A DNA stretch of 32,147 nt from DATJAJ01 sp035622335. GTDB lineage: Archaea > Thermoproteota > Nitrososphaeria > Nitrososphaerales > Gagatemarchaeaceae. A model generated the notes under the pieces. That model made no database searches, was not told where the DNA came from, and worked only from the letters and a program-made list of their open reading frames with translations. The stretch spans positions 1 to 32,147 of the forward strand of contig DASPVO010000074.1 in NCBI GenBank assembly GCA_035622335.1. Direction: 5' to 3'. The translations under genes and the position numbers were made by a program. The first letter of the stretch is position 1, and each line of letters starts with the position of its first letter. Positions 1-7,516 of the stretch are shown here, in pieces.

Positions 1-435
1 CTTCTTCTCCTCAGCCGTTGGTGTCAGTCGATGTCCGACTGACCACAAGAACATTCTGGTGGTTGCGGGTCCCATGTGCTGGAACCTGTCTTGGAGGTCC
101 TGCTGCAGCCCCTTCTCGTTCTCTCCGAAGCGACTGATGTAGTTCCGGAACGAGCCGTACTCCGAAGCGACTCTGACCATCTCTCCCGCGTTGTAGATGG
201 TCGATCTGATTTTTCTCTCGTTTCTCACTATGCCGGTGTCCTTCATCAGCCTCAGGACGTCTCTTTCCCCAAACTTGGCGACATTCGCAGGGTCAAAGTT
301 GGCAAAGGCTCTTTCGAATTCCCGATGCTTGTTGTCAACGACCTTCCAGTTGAGGCCCGCAGAGAAGATGTGGGTCGTCATCCTATCGAAGTACTCTCGG
401 TCGTCTTTCGTCTTGGTGGCCTTCCAGTGTGGCAT
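1..435 (-). CDS. tag: DNA-3-methyladenine glycosylase I (Tag) family, 3' end cut by window edge
   Basis: The reverse strand from ATG at 435 is open for 145 codons to the window edge, so the C-terminus is missing. The product resembles the Tag family (HhH base-excision glycosylases removing 3-methyladenine). Visible family features are AGLNW at residues 26-30, then FDPANVAKF, then DTGIVRNERKI, the Tag block leading into the HhH region, and later LWSVG. An in-frame TAA lies just upstream, so ATG 435 is the first possible start. The protein lacks the N-terminal Cys/His stretch of E. coli Tag. Aligning AGL.W with E. coli AGLSW puts His22 where E. coli has the base-contacting Glu38, so substrate choice may differ. 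It lies 113 bp downstream of a second alkylation-type glycosylase on the same strand. Family call is firm; exact activity is inferred. Confidence 0.85.
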   Translation of the reverse strand, partial: MPHWKATKTKDDREYFDRMTTHIFSAGLNWKVVDNKHREFERAFANFDPANVAKFGERDVLRLMKDTGIVRNERKIRSTIYNAGEMVRVASEYGSFRNYISRFGENEKGLQQDLQDRFQHMGPATTRMFLWSVGHRLTPTAEEKK

Positions 436-458
436 GCGTCCTGAAATCGGGCCCTGTT

Positions 459-465
459 CTTATTC
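459..465 (-). promoter_or_regulatory. TATA-like box for the Tag gene
   Basis: The minus strand reads GAATAAG, centred about 27 bp before the ATG at 435. This fits leaderless archaeal transcription. It would give the Tag gene its own promoter within the 113-bp gap. Confidence 0.45.
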
Positions 466-548
466 GTTGAGCCGAGGCATTTTCCGCAAGCTTACTAGAG
501 AGCGCTCCGATTTGAGTCCGCCATTCTCCGAGAAAGCTCACGCAGTGT

Positions 549-1799
549 TCAGCGAAGTGAGCTCTTCCACTCATCAGGGACTCGGTCGGTATAGGTGGCC
601 TCTCCCGCGCCCAAGAACTCCGCCAGCCGTTCCACCTCTTCTCTTATTGCAACCCCCACCTCTCCCCCCTTCGGTGCTCCCGGCTCCGCGTGAACTGCGT
701 TGACGATGAGCCTCTTAGCCTGTTTGTCCATTCGAGGGTCTATCCTGCCGACCAGTCTGTCTCCCCATAGCACCGGCAGGACGTAGGTGCCGTACTTTCG
801 CTTCTCCTTCGGCAGAAACTGTTCGTGGACGTAGTCGAACCCGAAGACCCTGTTGGTCCATCGCCTCCCATGGTTTAGATTGTCGAAGGGCGAGATCAAG
901 CGAGCGCTCGGCTTCCAAGACACCTTGCTCATCGAATCGAGAAGTGCGACGTCCTTGTCGTGCACATAGACCGGCTCCTTCACCCCTGGAGCGTCCGTGA
1001 CAACGCGGTGGATGACCGATTCCTCTTCGAGATCTGCTAGAGTCTCTCTCAGTCTATTGTACCTGCCCCGGACGAAGTAGTACTTGATCTCGATCCTGGT
1101 CGCCGTGCCAAGCGCCCGGATGGCTCTCTGAGCAGCGCTGCGTTCGAATAGATCCCAGCTGAGCTCCTCCCTCTTCACCCAGCTCGGGAGGAAGTCGACG
1201 GAGAGGCCCCATACGTTCTGATTGCCCTGGTGGCCGACCACCATCACCTCGCCGCTCATGTGAAGATGGTAGAGCATCAGTGCGACAGGGCTCTGGGTGC
1301 TCCAACCGTCATCGCTCTTCTTCGTCTCTCTGCGCTCGGCGAACTCCGAGGCCTGGCGCGGTCCCCTTTCGAGCTCCTTGAGCACCTTCTTTCTAAGCTC
1401 GACGTGCTCCGCGAGGAACTCACTCGCCGTGACGGCCTGGGACTTCCAAGACCCAGACAACGAATTTGGGTACTTCTTCATGAGAGTGTAGAAGAGGGGA
1501 TAGTCTTCGGCGGCTACAAGCGATGCAATCGGGGTCCAGTGCTCAAAGACTCTCTTTTCTCGCCACATCACCCTTTCCAAATCTGAGGGTCTGAAACCCC
1601 CGATCCTACTCCAGAAGGAGATGAGGTGGGAAGGCCCAACGATGCTTACAGGGTCCCACTGAACGTAGGCGAGGTCTCGGACGACTTCGACGATCTGTGC
1701 TGTACTGCTCTTCGAAGTCTGTGGCCCAGCCAGATGCTGTTTGACCAAAGCCAGACGCCTAACGGACCGTGCGGTTGTGGTTATGGGATCTCGAGCCAA
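549..1799 (-). CDS. AlkX/YcaQ-like winged-helix DNA glycosylase (HTH_42 family)
   Basis: This 416-residue protein belongs to the HTH_42 (YcaQ/AlkZ) family of DNA glycosylases that excise bulky alkyl lesions and unhook interstrand crosslinks. The conserved N-terminal block is VQWDPVSIV (residues 46-54) followed by HLISFWSRIG. Gln47-x-Asp49 matches the Q-x-D catalytic signature described for AlkX/YcaQ rather than Q-x-Q of AlkZ. Downstream are the family blocks VFEHWTPIASLV, GRIDPRMDKQAKRLIVN and a winged-helix core. The start is TTG at 1799; a TATA-like box about 34 bp upstream supports it. The neighbouring Tag-like gene suggests a small alkylation-repair cluster. Family confidence is high; crosslink activity is inferred. 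Confidence 0.88.
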   Translation of the reverse strand: MARDPITTTARSVRRLALVKQHLAGPQTSKSSTAQIVEVVRDLAYVQWDPVSIVGPSHLISFWSRIGGFRPSDLERVMWREKRVFEHWTPIASLVAAEDYPLFYTLMKKYPNSLSGSWKSQAVTASEFLAEHVELRKKVLKELERGPRQASEFAERRETKKSDDGWSTQSPVALMLYHLHMSGEVMVVGHQGNQNVWGLSVDFLPSWVKREELSWDLFERSAAQRAIRALGTATRIEIKYYFVRGRYNRLRETLADLEEESVIHRVVTDAPGVKEPVYVHDKDVALLDSMSKVSWKPSARLISPFDNLNHGRRWTNRVFGFDYVHEQFLPKEKRKYGTYVLPVLWGDRLVGRIDPRMDKQAKRLIVNAVHAEPGAPKGGEVGVAIREEVERLAEFLGAGEATYTDRVPDEWKSSLR

Positions 1800-1828
1800 A
1801 ATCGGCCGAAGCCGCGCTCAAGACACTC

Positions 1829-1836
1829 GATATATG
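1829..1836 (-). promoter_or_regulatory. TATA-like box for the AlkX-like gene
   Basis: The minus strand reads CAAGGCATATATC, with the TATATA part about 34 bp before TTG 1799, giving a leader of a few bases. The same 13 bases occur in front of the methyltransferase gene near 10520. Confidence 0.5.
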
Positions 1837-2001
1837 CCTTGAGAGGCGCGGCTAATGTTCTAAGAGGGATGAAGGCGCGAGCATGGAAGTCTCTATACCC
1901 GTGAAGAGTTGTGTCCAGGTTCTCTCCTAGCCTCAGGGAATGGAGAGCTTGTCTTCCGCCCCGTCAACGGACAGCCTCGCCTGCGTCCCCCAGCTACTTC
2001 A

Positions 2002-2406
2002 CTATGCCTGATTGGCAGCTGACTGGAGAAGCGTGAATCGGTTGCCGTCGGGGTCGATTAACGTCGCGTAGACTCCCCAAGCAGCCTCTCCAGGTTTGCT
2101 CTCATCGAATCTGGCGCCTCGAGCCTTCAACTCTTCAAAGTCTCTCTTGCAGTCGCTGGTCCGCAGGACTCCACCCCCCTTGCCCGCCTCCCACGTTATC
2201 CCTCCCCCGTTCTGCCCCGGATATGTGCCAGCCTTGAACAGGCTGATCTCGATGTCTTGTCCCTTCGGAGCGACCGTAACATATCTCGAACCCCAAGAGC
2301 TCGTGAAGTCCGTCCTCTTTTCGAAGCCTAGGACGTTTGTGTAGAATTCTAGGGCCTCCTCCTGGTCCTTCACCACGACGGTCACCACTGCGAGCTTCTC
2401 AATCAT
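2002..2406 (-). CDS. VOC superfamily (glyoxalase/dioxygenase-like) protein
   Basis: A 134-residue single-unit vicinal-oxygen-chelate protein with the paired beta-alpha-beta-beta-beta modules. It opens MIEKLAVVTVVVKDQEEALE, then FYTNVLGFEKR, and closes with GVYATLIDPDGNRFTLLQS, the usual C-terminal VOC motif. The metal/substrate class cannot be read from sequence (glyoxalase-like, thiol transferase-like or dioxygenase-like). The open frame continues to a TTG at 2424, but ATG 2406 is favoured because the protein then begins at the conserved first strand and a TATA-like box lies about 26 bp upstream. It stands alone between oppositely functioning neighbours, with no clear operon partner. Confidence 0.82.
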   Translation of the reverse strand: MIEKLAVVTVVVKDQEEALEFYTNVLGFEKRTDFTSSWGSRYVTVAPKGQDIEISLFKAGTYPGQNGGGITWEAGKGGGVLRTSDCKRDFEELKARGARFDESKPGEAAWGVYATLIDPDGNRFTLLQSAANQA

Positions 2407-2427
2407 ACTAACTTGATGTGGCAATGG

Positions 2428-2436
2428 AAATTTAAC
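2428..2436 (-). promoter_or_regulatory. TATA-like box for VOC gene
   Basis: The minus strand reads AGTTAAATTT, centred about 26 bp before ATG 2406. It indicates a leaderless mRNA and argues against the upstream TTG at 2424. Confidence 0.5.
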
Positions 2437-2472
2437 TGTTGATGCCCAGCCCAGGGATGGCTCGAACAGACG

Positions 2473-3645
2473 TCAGTGGTTCAAGTAGTAAGAACTTACG
2501 GCGTAGAACGACTCCTTCGGGTCCCAAGGCATCTCAGGAAATGCTTTACCGTGTCTGCCGACATCGGTGTAGAGTCTCTCCAAGAGCTTGGTGTCGAGGT
2601 CTACTCCAAGCATGAGCTTCCCCTGTCTGGACGCCTGTCTGGCGAACTCGTCCGCAGTCTCCCCTTCAGGATAGCTCTTCACTAGGCTGAAACTTCCCAA
2701 GTCGGAATCAAACCGTGGATCGGCGTTCACAGGAGAATTGGGCGAGACGAAGGTGAAGACGAAGGCACCCTCCACCCCTGCGTTGTCCAAGACCTCCAGC
2801 TGGTCTGCTAGTTCTCGAGCCTGCAAGCCTTCGTCGCGGATGTAGTGACCATCGGCTTGAGGTATGACCTTGATCATCTCTGCGACGGTTGGTGGGAGCG
2901 CGATCTTTGGATTCAAGAGCTGTTCCATCATCCCGAACACTACCATGAAGCCATTACCGCCCAGCTTCTCTGCTCCAGTGTAGGTGCAGCACCCGAACTC
3001 GCCTATCACGACGGGCTTCCCGTGCTGTTTGTAGGACTTCACCATCTCTCCGTATGCGTCACGGATCCGACTGTCGCGATAGAAGTCTACCCCTACGAAG
3101 TCCAGCGGACCCCAGTCGACCTGTTCGAGGGGGACCGAGAAGTACGTGATCTGACCATGGAATACCTCCCTAACTGACTTGGCTGACTTGCCTAGGAAGT
3201 CGTTGAGGGAGGCGTTGTGTCTTCCAGTCCTCACGATTTCCCAGAAGGCGGGATTGTTCAGTCTCTCGAAGAAGTTGTCTCCCTCCACGATCCCCTTCAT
3301 GAAGAGAGTCAGTTCGGAACCCAAGCTCAGGACGAGCTTCCCGGGCCATCTCTGCCGCAATTCTTCCGCACGCGTCGCTGCCCGGACGATGTACTGCAGC
3401 GTCTCATCGGGCCTTCTGTCCCACATCTCGGGAGAAAGCCAGACCTCTAGGCCCTGGGCGAGAGCGTCCTCTGCCGCGGACGCTAACCTGTCCTCATCGA
3501 AACCACAGATTCTGACTGAATTGCAGTGTAGGTCGTCCTTGATTATTGTGAGCTCCCCGTGGAAGGTCTTCGGGTCGAACTTCGGCCGCCAGTTCCCGCC
3601 CATCATGACACGGCCCACGTCATAGCAGACTCCCTTGCGGTACAT
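2473..3645 (-). CDS. TIM-barrel glycoside-hydrolase-like protein (often annotated abortive infection protein)
   Basis: A 390-residue soluble protein beginning MYRKGVCYDVGRVM. The architecture resembles clan GH-A (beta/alpha)8 glycosidases: strand-end motifs HCNSVRICGFDEDRL, VWLSPEMWDRR, LSLGSELTLF (candidate acid/base Glu), FVGVDFYRD and VVIGEFGCCTYTGA (candidate nucleophile Glu in GEFG), with FVFTF near the end. Some relatives carry the label abortive infection protein, but nothing here shows a defence role. ATG 3645 is preferred over TTG 3666 because a TATA-like box centred near 3679 would start transcription about 8 bases before it. No signal peptide is visible. Substrate unknown. Confidence 0.75.
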   Translation of the reverse strand: MYRKGVCYDVGRVMMGGNWRPKFDPKTFHGELTIIKDDLHCNSVRICGFDEDRLASAAEDALAQGLEVWLSPEMWDRRPDETLQYIVRAATRAEELRQRWPGKLVLSLGSELTLFMKGIVEGDNFFERLNNPAFWEIVRTGRHNASLNDFLGKSAKSVREVFHGQITYFSVPLEQVDWGPLDFVGVDFYRDSRIRDAYGEMVKSYKQHGKPVVIGEFGCCTYTGAEKLGGNGFMVVFGMMEQLLNPKIALPPTVAEMIKVIPQADGHYIRDEGLQARELADQLEVLDNAGVEGAFVFTFVSPNSPVNADPRFDSDLGSFSLVKSYPEGETADEFARQASRQGKLMLGVDLDTKLLERLYTDVGRHGKAFPEMPWDPKESFYAVSSYYLNH

Positions 3646-3673
3646 GTTTGGCCCAGGAAGTCTCAATCCGACA

Positions 3674-3683
3674 CTTATTCAAT
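3674..3683 (-). promoter_or_regulatory. TATA-like box for glycosidase-like gene
   Basis: The minus strand reads TTGAATAAG, about 33 bp before ATG 3645, consistent with a very short leader. Confidence 0.35.
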
Positions 3684-3780
3684 CAGACGGAAAAAGTCCA
3701 CAAGGAGCAGCCGTCACTTCTGTTCTAGTCGAAGGGGCGATTGATGTCGAGTTCAGCTCTCGTCAAATGAACACCATCTT

Positions 3781-4200
3781 CTAGGGGACTAGTCCCAGTT
3801 GAATCATGACGCCAAGCTGGTCCGGTACTCCCCAGTGCTCGACTATCTTCCCGTCTTCGAAGCGAGCTATGTCGATGACGTCGATTGTCACTTTCTTCCC
3901 CGTGGGGGCATTGCCCATGAATGAACCAAGATTAGTGCCGCGTGCGACGAACCTCGCCCAAACCTTGTCCCCAGAGGTCACCACGTCCTCGGCTTGCATC
4001 TCGAAGTCCGGAAACCATTCTCGGAGAGTCTTGATCACTTCTCTAGTCCCACTGGCTCCGTCCGAGTTGCCCCTCTGATGCTCCTTGCAGTTCTTGGCGA
4101 CTACCTCTTCAACAGCCGAGAGGTCTCCCCTGTTGAAACCCTCTTCGATCAGACGGAGAAATTGAGCCTTGTTTCTATTGCCTTCGTTGTCCTGGTTCAT
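3781..4200 (-). CDS. SnoaL-like / ester cyclase family protein (NTF2 fold)
   Basis: A 139-residue protein of the SnoaL-like polyketide-cyclase family. Family features are the first helix FLRLIEEGFNRGDLSAVEE, NCKEHQ, the helix REVIKTLREWFPDFEMQAEDVV, strands DKVWARFVARGTNLG, GNAPTGKKVTIDVIDIARFEDGKIVEHWGVPD and the C-terminal helix. The D/H positions of the cavity (EHQ and EHWG) are present, but substrate cannot be predicted. The gene is divergent from the two-HTH regulator at 4302, and the 101-bp space between the likely starts holds TATA-like boxes for both, so that regulator is a candidate controller. Confidence 0.82.
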   Translation of the reverse strand: MNQDNEGNRNKAQFLRLIEEGFNRGDLSAVEEVVAKNCKEHQRGNSDGASGTREVIKTLREWFPDFEMQAEDVVTSGDKVWARFVARGTNLGSFMGNAPTGKKVTIDVIDIARFEDGKIVEHWGVPDQLGVMIQLGLVP

Positions 4201-4225
4201 GCGACCCGCTATGAGAAACCGGGCA

Positions 4226-4231
4226 CTAAAA
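4226..4231 (-). promoter_or_regulatory. TATA-like box for SnoaL-like gene
   Basis: The minus strand reads GTTTTAGTG about 29 bp upstream of ATG 4200. Confidence 0.35.
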
Positions 4232-4265
4232 CGCCTGCAGAGCCGTGCTCCGCAGTTCGGACACT

Positions 4266-4273
4266 CTTAATAT
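4266..4273 (+). promoter_or_regulatory. TATA-like box for Lrp/AsnC-type regulator
   Basis: CTTAATAT is centred about 32 bp before TTG 4302. It lies inside the open frame that begins at GTG 4245, which argues for the later start. Confidence 0.4.
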
Positions 4274-4301
4274 CGCGGAGACAGATAAGACTCGTGGGAA
4301 G

Positions 4302-5240
4302 TTGGACAGAGTCGATTTTAGAATTCTAAAGTCTCTCCTCGCCAGCAACGGCACACCACCAGGGGCGGCGCTCTTCAGGAAATCATTCAGGTCAATGGCG
4401 AGAGACCTTGGAATAGACCAAGGGACCGTTCGTAGCAGGATCAGAGCCTTTCAGGAACGGGGCATTCTCAGAGGTTGGTATCTTGGCGTCAGCCCCAGCG
4501 CGACCGGACAGGATGTCATATACTCCTGGCTGCTCGTTGGGCGAGAATCCAGAAAGGAAGACCTGATACAAAAGTTCCTTTCCCAGAAGGAGGTAGAAAG
4601 GGTTTGTAACTACCTAGGACCAAAGCTGAGTCTGGTTCTTCTCTGCGAGAAGAGTCTGGACCCGAGTCTGGCTTTAGGACGACTGGCTGTGGGGACGGGC
4701 ATCAGCGAAGTTCCGCACGTTCAGGCCGCGATTCACTCGCCGCCTGGAGACTTGAAGGAGACCGACATCGCCATTATAGACGAACTCCGTAGAGACCCCT
4801 GGAGACCCTACTCAGAAATTGCACGAGAGCTGAGAACGTCAGACAGGACTGTCAAGCGTAGGGCGAAGAAACTCGCAGAAGCTGGCACGATCTACATGCT
4901 GCCAGTCATAGATGTCAAGGCAATTCAGGGGATAATACCAATGGAGCTCGTCGTGCAATACGATTCAGAGGACTCGAAGTCTGCTGTGAACCGTCTCGTA
5001 CTGTCACGAGTCAAGGAGAGTCTCGTCTTCTCGAACTCTTCAGGGCTACATGGATACTTCGCATTGGCCGTACCCAACCTGGCCTATGTTGAACAAATTG
5101 CCGGCTGGGTTGAAGAGCAAAAGGGGGTCAAGCAAGCCTATTCGAACGCCCTTCAGGATGTGATACTGAATCGAAGGCACTACGAACGACCGCCGCGTCT
5201 CGCAGGTTCGGGTTATGAAAGGGAAAGAATCGTTGCGTGA
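4302..5240 (+). CDS. Lrp/AsnC-type regulator with two helix-turn-helix domains
   Basis: A 312-residue transcription regulator. The first winged HTH is LDRVDFRILKSLL ... FRSMARDLGIDQGTVRSRIRAFQERGILRGW at the N-terminus. A second AsnC-type HTH follows near the middle: KETDIAIIDELRRDPWRPYSEIARELRTSDRTVKRRAKKLAEAGTI, here split as two helices plus recognition helix. The rest is less conserved and could be effector/oligomerisation modules; a clear RAM glycine pattern is not obvious. The frame is open back to GTG 4245, but the TATA-like box at 4266-4273 and the usual LDxxDxxIL opening favour TTG 4302. It is divergent from the SnoaL-like gene. Ligand unknown. Confidence 0.8.
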   Translation: MDRVDFRILKSLLASNGTPPGAALFRKSFRSMARDLGIDQGTVRSRIRAFQERGILRGWYLGVSPSATGQDVIYSWLLVGRESRKEDLIQKFLSQKEVERVCNYLGPKLSLVLLCEKSLDPSLALGRLAVGTGISEVPHVQAAIHSPPGDLKETDIAIIDELRRDPWRPYSEIARELRTSDRTVKRRAKKLAEAGTIYMLPVIDVKAIQGIIPMELVVQYDSEDSKSAVNRLVLSRVKESLVFSNSSGLHGYFALAVPNLAYVEQIAGWVEEQKGVKQAYSNALQDVILNRRHYERPPRLAGSGYERERIVA

Positions 5241-5356
5241 CGTGAGACTCTTCGCGGCAGGAGTCTTCTCTGCAGGAAGGACCCAGACGGATGTTGAGCG
5301 CACCTTCGCAAGCCACGTATCACCGGAGAATGTGAGGTCTGCGCCTAGAGTCGGTT

Positions 5357-5383
5357 GAAGAGTGGAAGGAGCCCCTCCTCTTC
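5357..5383 (+). terminator. Possible hairpin terminator after the two-HTH regulator
   Basis: GAAGAG pairs with CTCTTC, and inside it AGGAG pairs with CTCCT. It is followed on the plus strand by a short T run (GTTTGG). Archaeal termination depends mainly on T-rich tracts, so this is weak. The rest of 5241-5399 shows no gene. Confidence 0.25.
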
Positions 5384-5399
5384 GTTTGGTCTCCAGGCG

Positions 5400-6026
5400 T
5401 CATAGACTTGCGTGGTGCTTGTGATATTGACGGCACAGAGACCCGAGCCCTATAGCGGTTACCTTCGCCAGCTGTTCTAGCTTCTTCTCGTCATCCTTGG
5501 AGAAATCTGCGTCATCGTACTTGTCCGACAGTTGCAGCAGCCCGTAGTTTGCACCATCGCGACCGAGAATGGGTACTGCCAGCCAGCCACGCATCGGAGG
5601 ATGCTTGCTTGACTCGGAGCCGAAGTTCCTAAAGTCGGGGTGCTCCTCGAGTTCGGATTGGGTCAACCGAATCGACTTGTTCTCTTCAACGACGGTGGCA
5701 TGGATTCCTATGCCTTTGGCGGGAGTCCGATATTCATACCAGTTTGCGTACTTCGGTGATAACGAGAAGTATTTTCGCATGTCCGGCCACTCGCTCTTGA
5801 CGATGAGAGCGGCGGCCGCCTGATGACTGGGTACCAATTGCCTTGCCAGCTCAGTGGTTTGGTGCAATAGCTCGTCCACTTCGTTAGTGAAGGGGTCTCT
5901 GCGCAAGCTCGGAGCGGGGGACCACCCCTTCGATTTGGAGTGCTTGGCGGTCGCAAGCGGACTTGACGGCCTGACTTTGCCACCGTGTATCGCCCTCGGC
6001 CTATTGGGTGGGCCGTCGTGGTCCAA
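5400..6026 (-). CDS. GAF-domain protein, start uncertain
   Basis: The C-terminal 150 residues form a GAF-type sensor domain: VDELLHQTTELARQLVPSHQ, then AALIVKSEWPDM, GIGIHATVVEENK, then RGWLAVPILGRDGANYGLLQ and DADFSKDDEKKLEQLAKVTAIG, the typical last strand and helix. No enzymatic or HTH domain is attached. The first 40 residues are low in recognisable structure and the open frame begins with TTG 6026 directly after an in-frame TAA. An in-frame ATG at 6089 lies 19 codons before that TAA. So the true start may be 6026, an internal TTG near 5907, or the 5' end may be damaged. Convergent with the regulator before it. Confidence 0.68.
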   Translation of the reverse strand: MDHDGPPNRPRAIHGGKVRPSSPLATAKHSKSKGWSPAPSLRRDPFTNEVDELLHQTTELARQLVPSHQAAAALIVKSEWPDMRKYFSLSPKYANWYEYRTPAKGIGIHATVVEENKSIRLTQSELEEHPDFRNFGSESSKHPPMRGWLAVPILGRDGANYGLLQLSDKYDDADFSKDDEKKLEQLAKVTAIGLGSLCRQYHKHHASL

Positions 6027-6113
6027 TTACCTACTCACAACTCCTCGCTTGAGTTCGAAGAGCGGCTTCGGTTTTTGCTCCTTCATTCTAAGGAATCCTG
6101 CGCCAGAGAGTTG

Positions 6114-6806
6114 TCACTTTGCGCGCCTCGAAACTCCGTCGGAGGCCCTTTCTAGTAATTCTGCCACCTTGTCTGGTTGCGACACAAATACTGCATGACT
6201 ACCAGCTACTTCGATGACTTCTGATCCTGCGCGGTTTGCCATGAATCGCTGTGCAGGTGGGGGAATCATCTTGTCCTCCGAAGTCACCAGATACCAACTC
6301 GGCTTGTCCTTCCACGCCGGGCTGCTGACCGTGCCGGCCAGTGCCGCCACCCCCCATGGTAGTTGCGATTCAGCCATGAAAGCGGCTTTTTCCTTGTTCA
6401 CGTCTGCGGCAAACGCTGATGGGAACTTTGCTCTATCCAACAGCAGGAAGCCGTCCTGTGGTGGAAGAATCGGTGGAACGGGTGCTCCTGGAGGAGGGTT
6501 CGCGATGAGAGTGTTGACCGACTCGCCCTTGTCTGGAGCAAATGCGGCGACATAGACGAGACCTGCAACTCTCGGATTGTTGCCCGCCTCGGTGATAACG
6601 ACGCCACCATACGAGTGACCCACAAGGACCACGGGGCCTTGCTGCGCGTCAACGACGCGATTGGTTGCAGCGACGTCGTCCGCAAGAGTCGTCGTCGGGT
6701 TCTGGACGATGGCGACTTTGTAACCATCACTCTTCAACTTTTGGTAGACTCCCTCCCAACCCGATGCATCCACGAAGGCTCCGTGAACTAACACCAGGGT
6801 TGGCAT
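6114..6806 (-). CDS. Alpha/beta hydrolase (EstC-like)
   Basis: A 230-residue alpha/beta-hydrolase. MPTLVLVHGAFVDASGWEGV carries the HGxxxxxxxW oxyanion-hole region; GHSYGG at residues 63-68 is the nucleophile elbow with Ser65; SEDKMIPP holds the acid residue; AGSHAVFVSQP holds the catalytic His. This arrangement matches small esterase/acyl-hydrolases often annotated EstC-like. The frame extends 4 codons to GTG 6818, but the predicted transcription start (from the box near 6838) would fall after it, so ATG 6806 is chosen. It is divergent from a MarR regulator, and a 24-bp inverted repeat lies between them overlapping its promoter, so repression by that MarR protein is likely. Confidence 0.87.
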   Translation of the reverse strand: MPTLVLVHGAFVDASGWEGVYQKLKSDGYKVAIVQNPTTTLADDVAATNRVVDAQQGPVVLVGHSYGGVVITEAGNNPRVAGLVYVAAFAPDKGESVNTLIANPPPGAPVPPILPPQDGFLLLDRAKFPSAFAADVNKEKAAFMAESQLPWGVAALAGTVSSPAWKDKPSWYLVTSEDKMIPPPAQRFMANRAGSEVIEVAGSHAVFVSQPDKVAELLERASDGVSRRAK

Positions 6807-6830
6807 TGTCGAGCTCACCGACCGACACTC

Positions 6831-6854
6831 GAATAACTTAACGTTAAGGTATTC
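6831..6854. promoter_or_regulatory. 24-bp inverted repeat, probable MarR operator
   Basis: The half site GAATAACTTAAC is followed directly by its near-perfect reverse complement (GTTAAGGTATTC); 11 of 12 base pairs match and the inner 12 bp (CTTAACGTTAAG) are perfect. It lies between the divergent hydrolase (start 6806) and MarR gene (start 6892), covering the TATA-like TTAAGTTATT of the hydrolase and abutting TTAAACTTA used by the MarR gene. Size and placement fit a MarR dimer site. Confidence 0.65.
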
Positions 6855-6891
6855 TTAAACTTATCTTGATGTTGAGACACACGCCTTATCG

Positions 6892-7476
6892 ATGCCACAC
6901 GCATCAACTGAGCGTGATCACGTTGATAGGGTCCGCGAGAAGTGGAAGAAGGAGGCGCCCGAGTGGGATACCTCCCCCATATCCATAGTTGCACGTCTGG
7001 GAAGAGCAGCGACCTACGTCGACGTCTATGTTGAGTCCGTTTTGGGAGAATTTGGACTCACCAGAGAGGCTTGGGACATACTCGCGAGTTTGCGAAGAAC
7101 CGGCCCACCGTACAGCCTCTCTCCTACGGATTTGTACAGAGGGTTGATGCGAACATCAGGAGCCATAACGACCAGACTACAGAATCTCGAGAAAAGAGGC
7201 CTCATCACCCGCGTGGTGAATCACGAAGATCGACGAGGACTCTTGGTAAAGCTCACTGAAAAGGGTCTCGAGCTGACAAGGCGCGTCGGCCCCGTCCACC
7301 TTGAGAACGAGCGGAGGTTGCTGTCAGTGTTGAATGAGGTAGAACAGGAACAACTGGCGAATCTACTCAGAAAGCTACTGCTCTCATTCGAATCCCAGGG
7401 CCCCAGTCCACCCGTGGAGAAAGAGTGGTGGACCGGCCGTTCGAAAAGGAAGCGCAGCTCGAGAGATTCCTCCTGA
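6892..7476 (+). CDS. MarR family transcription regulator
   Basis: A 194-residue MarR-type winged-helix protein. The N-terminal dimerisation helix is followed by LTREAWDILASLRR, SLSPTDLYRGLMRTSGAITTRLQNLEKRGLI (HTH, split here only by reading), then VNHEDRRGLLVKLTEKGLEL, the DxRxxxxxLTxxG wing that defines the family. The C-terminal 25 residues are charged (KRKRSSRD) and probably disordered. ATG 6892 is preceded by a TATA-like TTAAACTTA centred about 33 bp upstream. It is divergent from the hydrolase over a palindrome and probably represses both genes. The ligand cannot be predicted; an organic substrate of the hydrolase is a reasonable guess. Confidence 0.88.
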   Translation: MPHASTERDHVDRVREKWKKEAPEWDTSPISIVARLGRAATYVDVYVESVLGEFGLTREAWDILASLRRTGPPYSLSPTDLYRGLMRTSGAITTRLQNLEKRGLITRVVNHEDRRGLLVKLTEKGLELTRRVGPVHLENERRLLSVLNEVEQEQLANLLRKLLLSFESQGPSPPVEKEWWTGRSKRKRSSRDSS

Positions 7477-7485
7477 ATGCGAATC

Positions 7486-7492
7486 CCTTAAA
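7486..7492 (+). promoter_or_regulatory. TATA-like box for FilR1-type regulator
   Basis: CTTAAAG is centred about 28 bp before GTG 7517, favouring that codon over GTG 7493, which would lie at the box itself. Confidence 0.45.
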
Positions 7493-7516
7493 GTGCCTTG
7501 GGCCCATCAAAGGGGA

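Noticed and set aside
7384..7398. ATTCGAATCCC resembling a tRNA T-loop
   Set aside because: It is inside the MarR coding sequence and no acceptor or anticodon arm can be paired around it.
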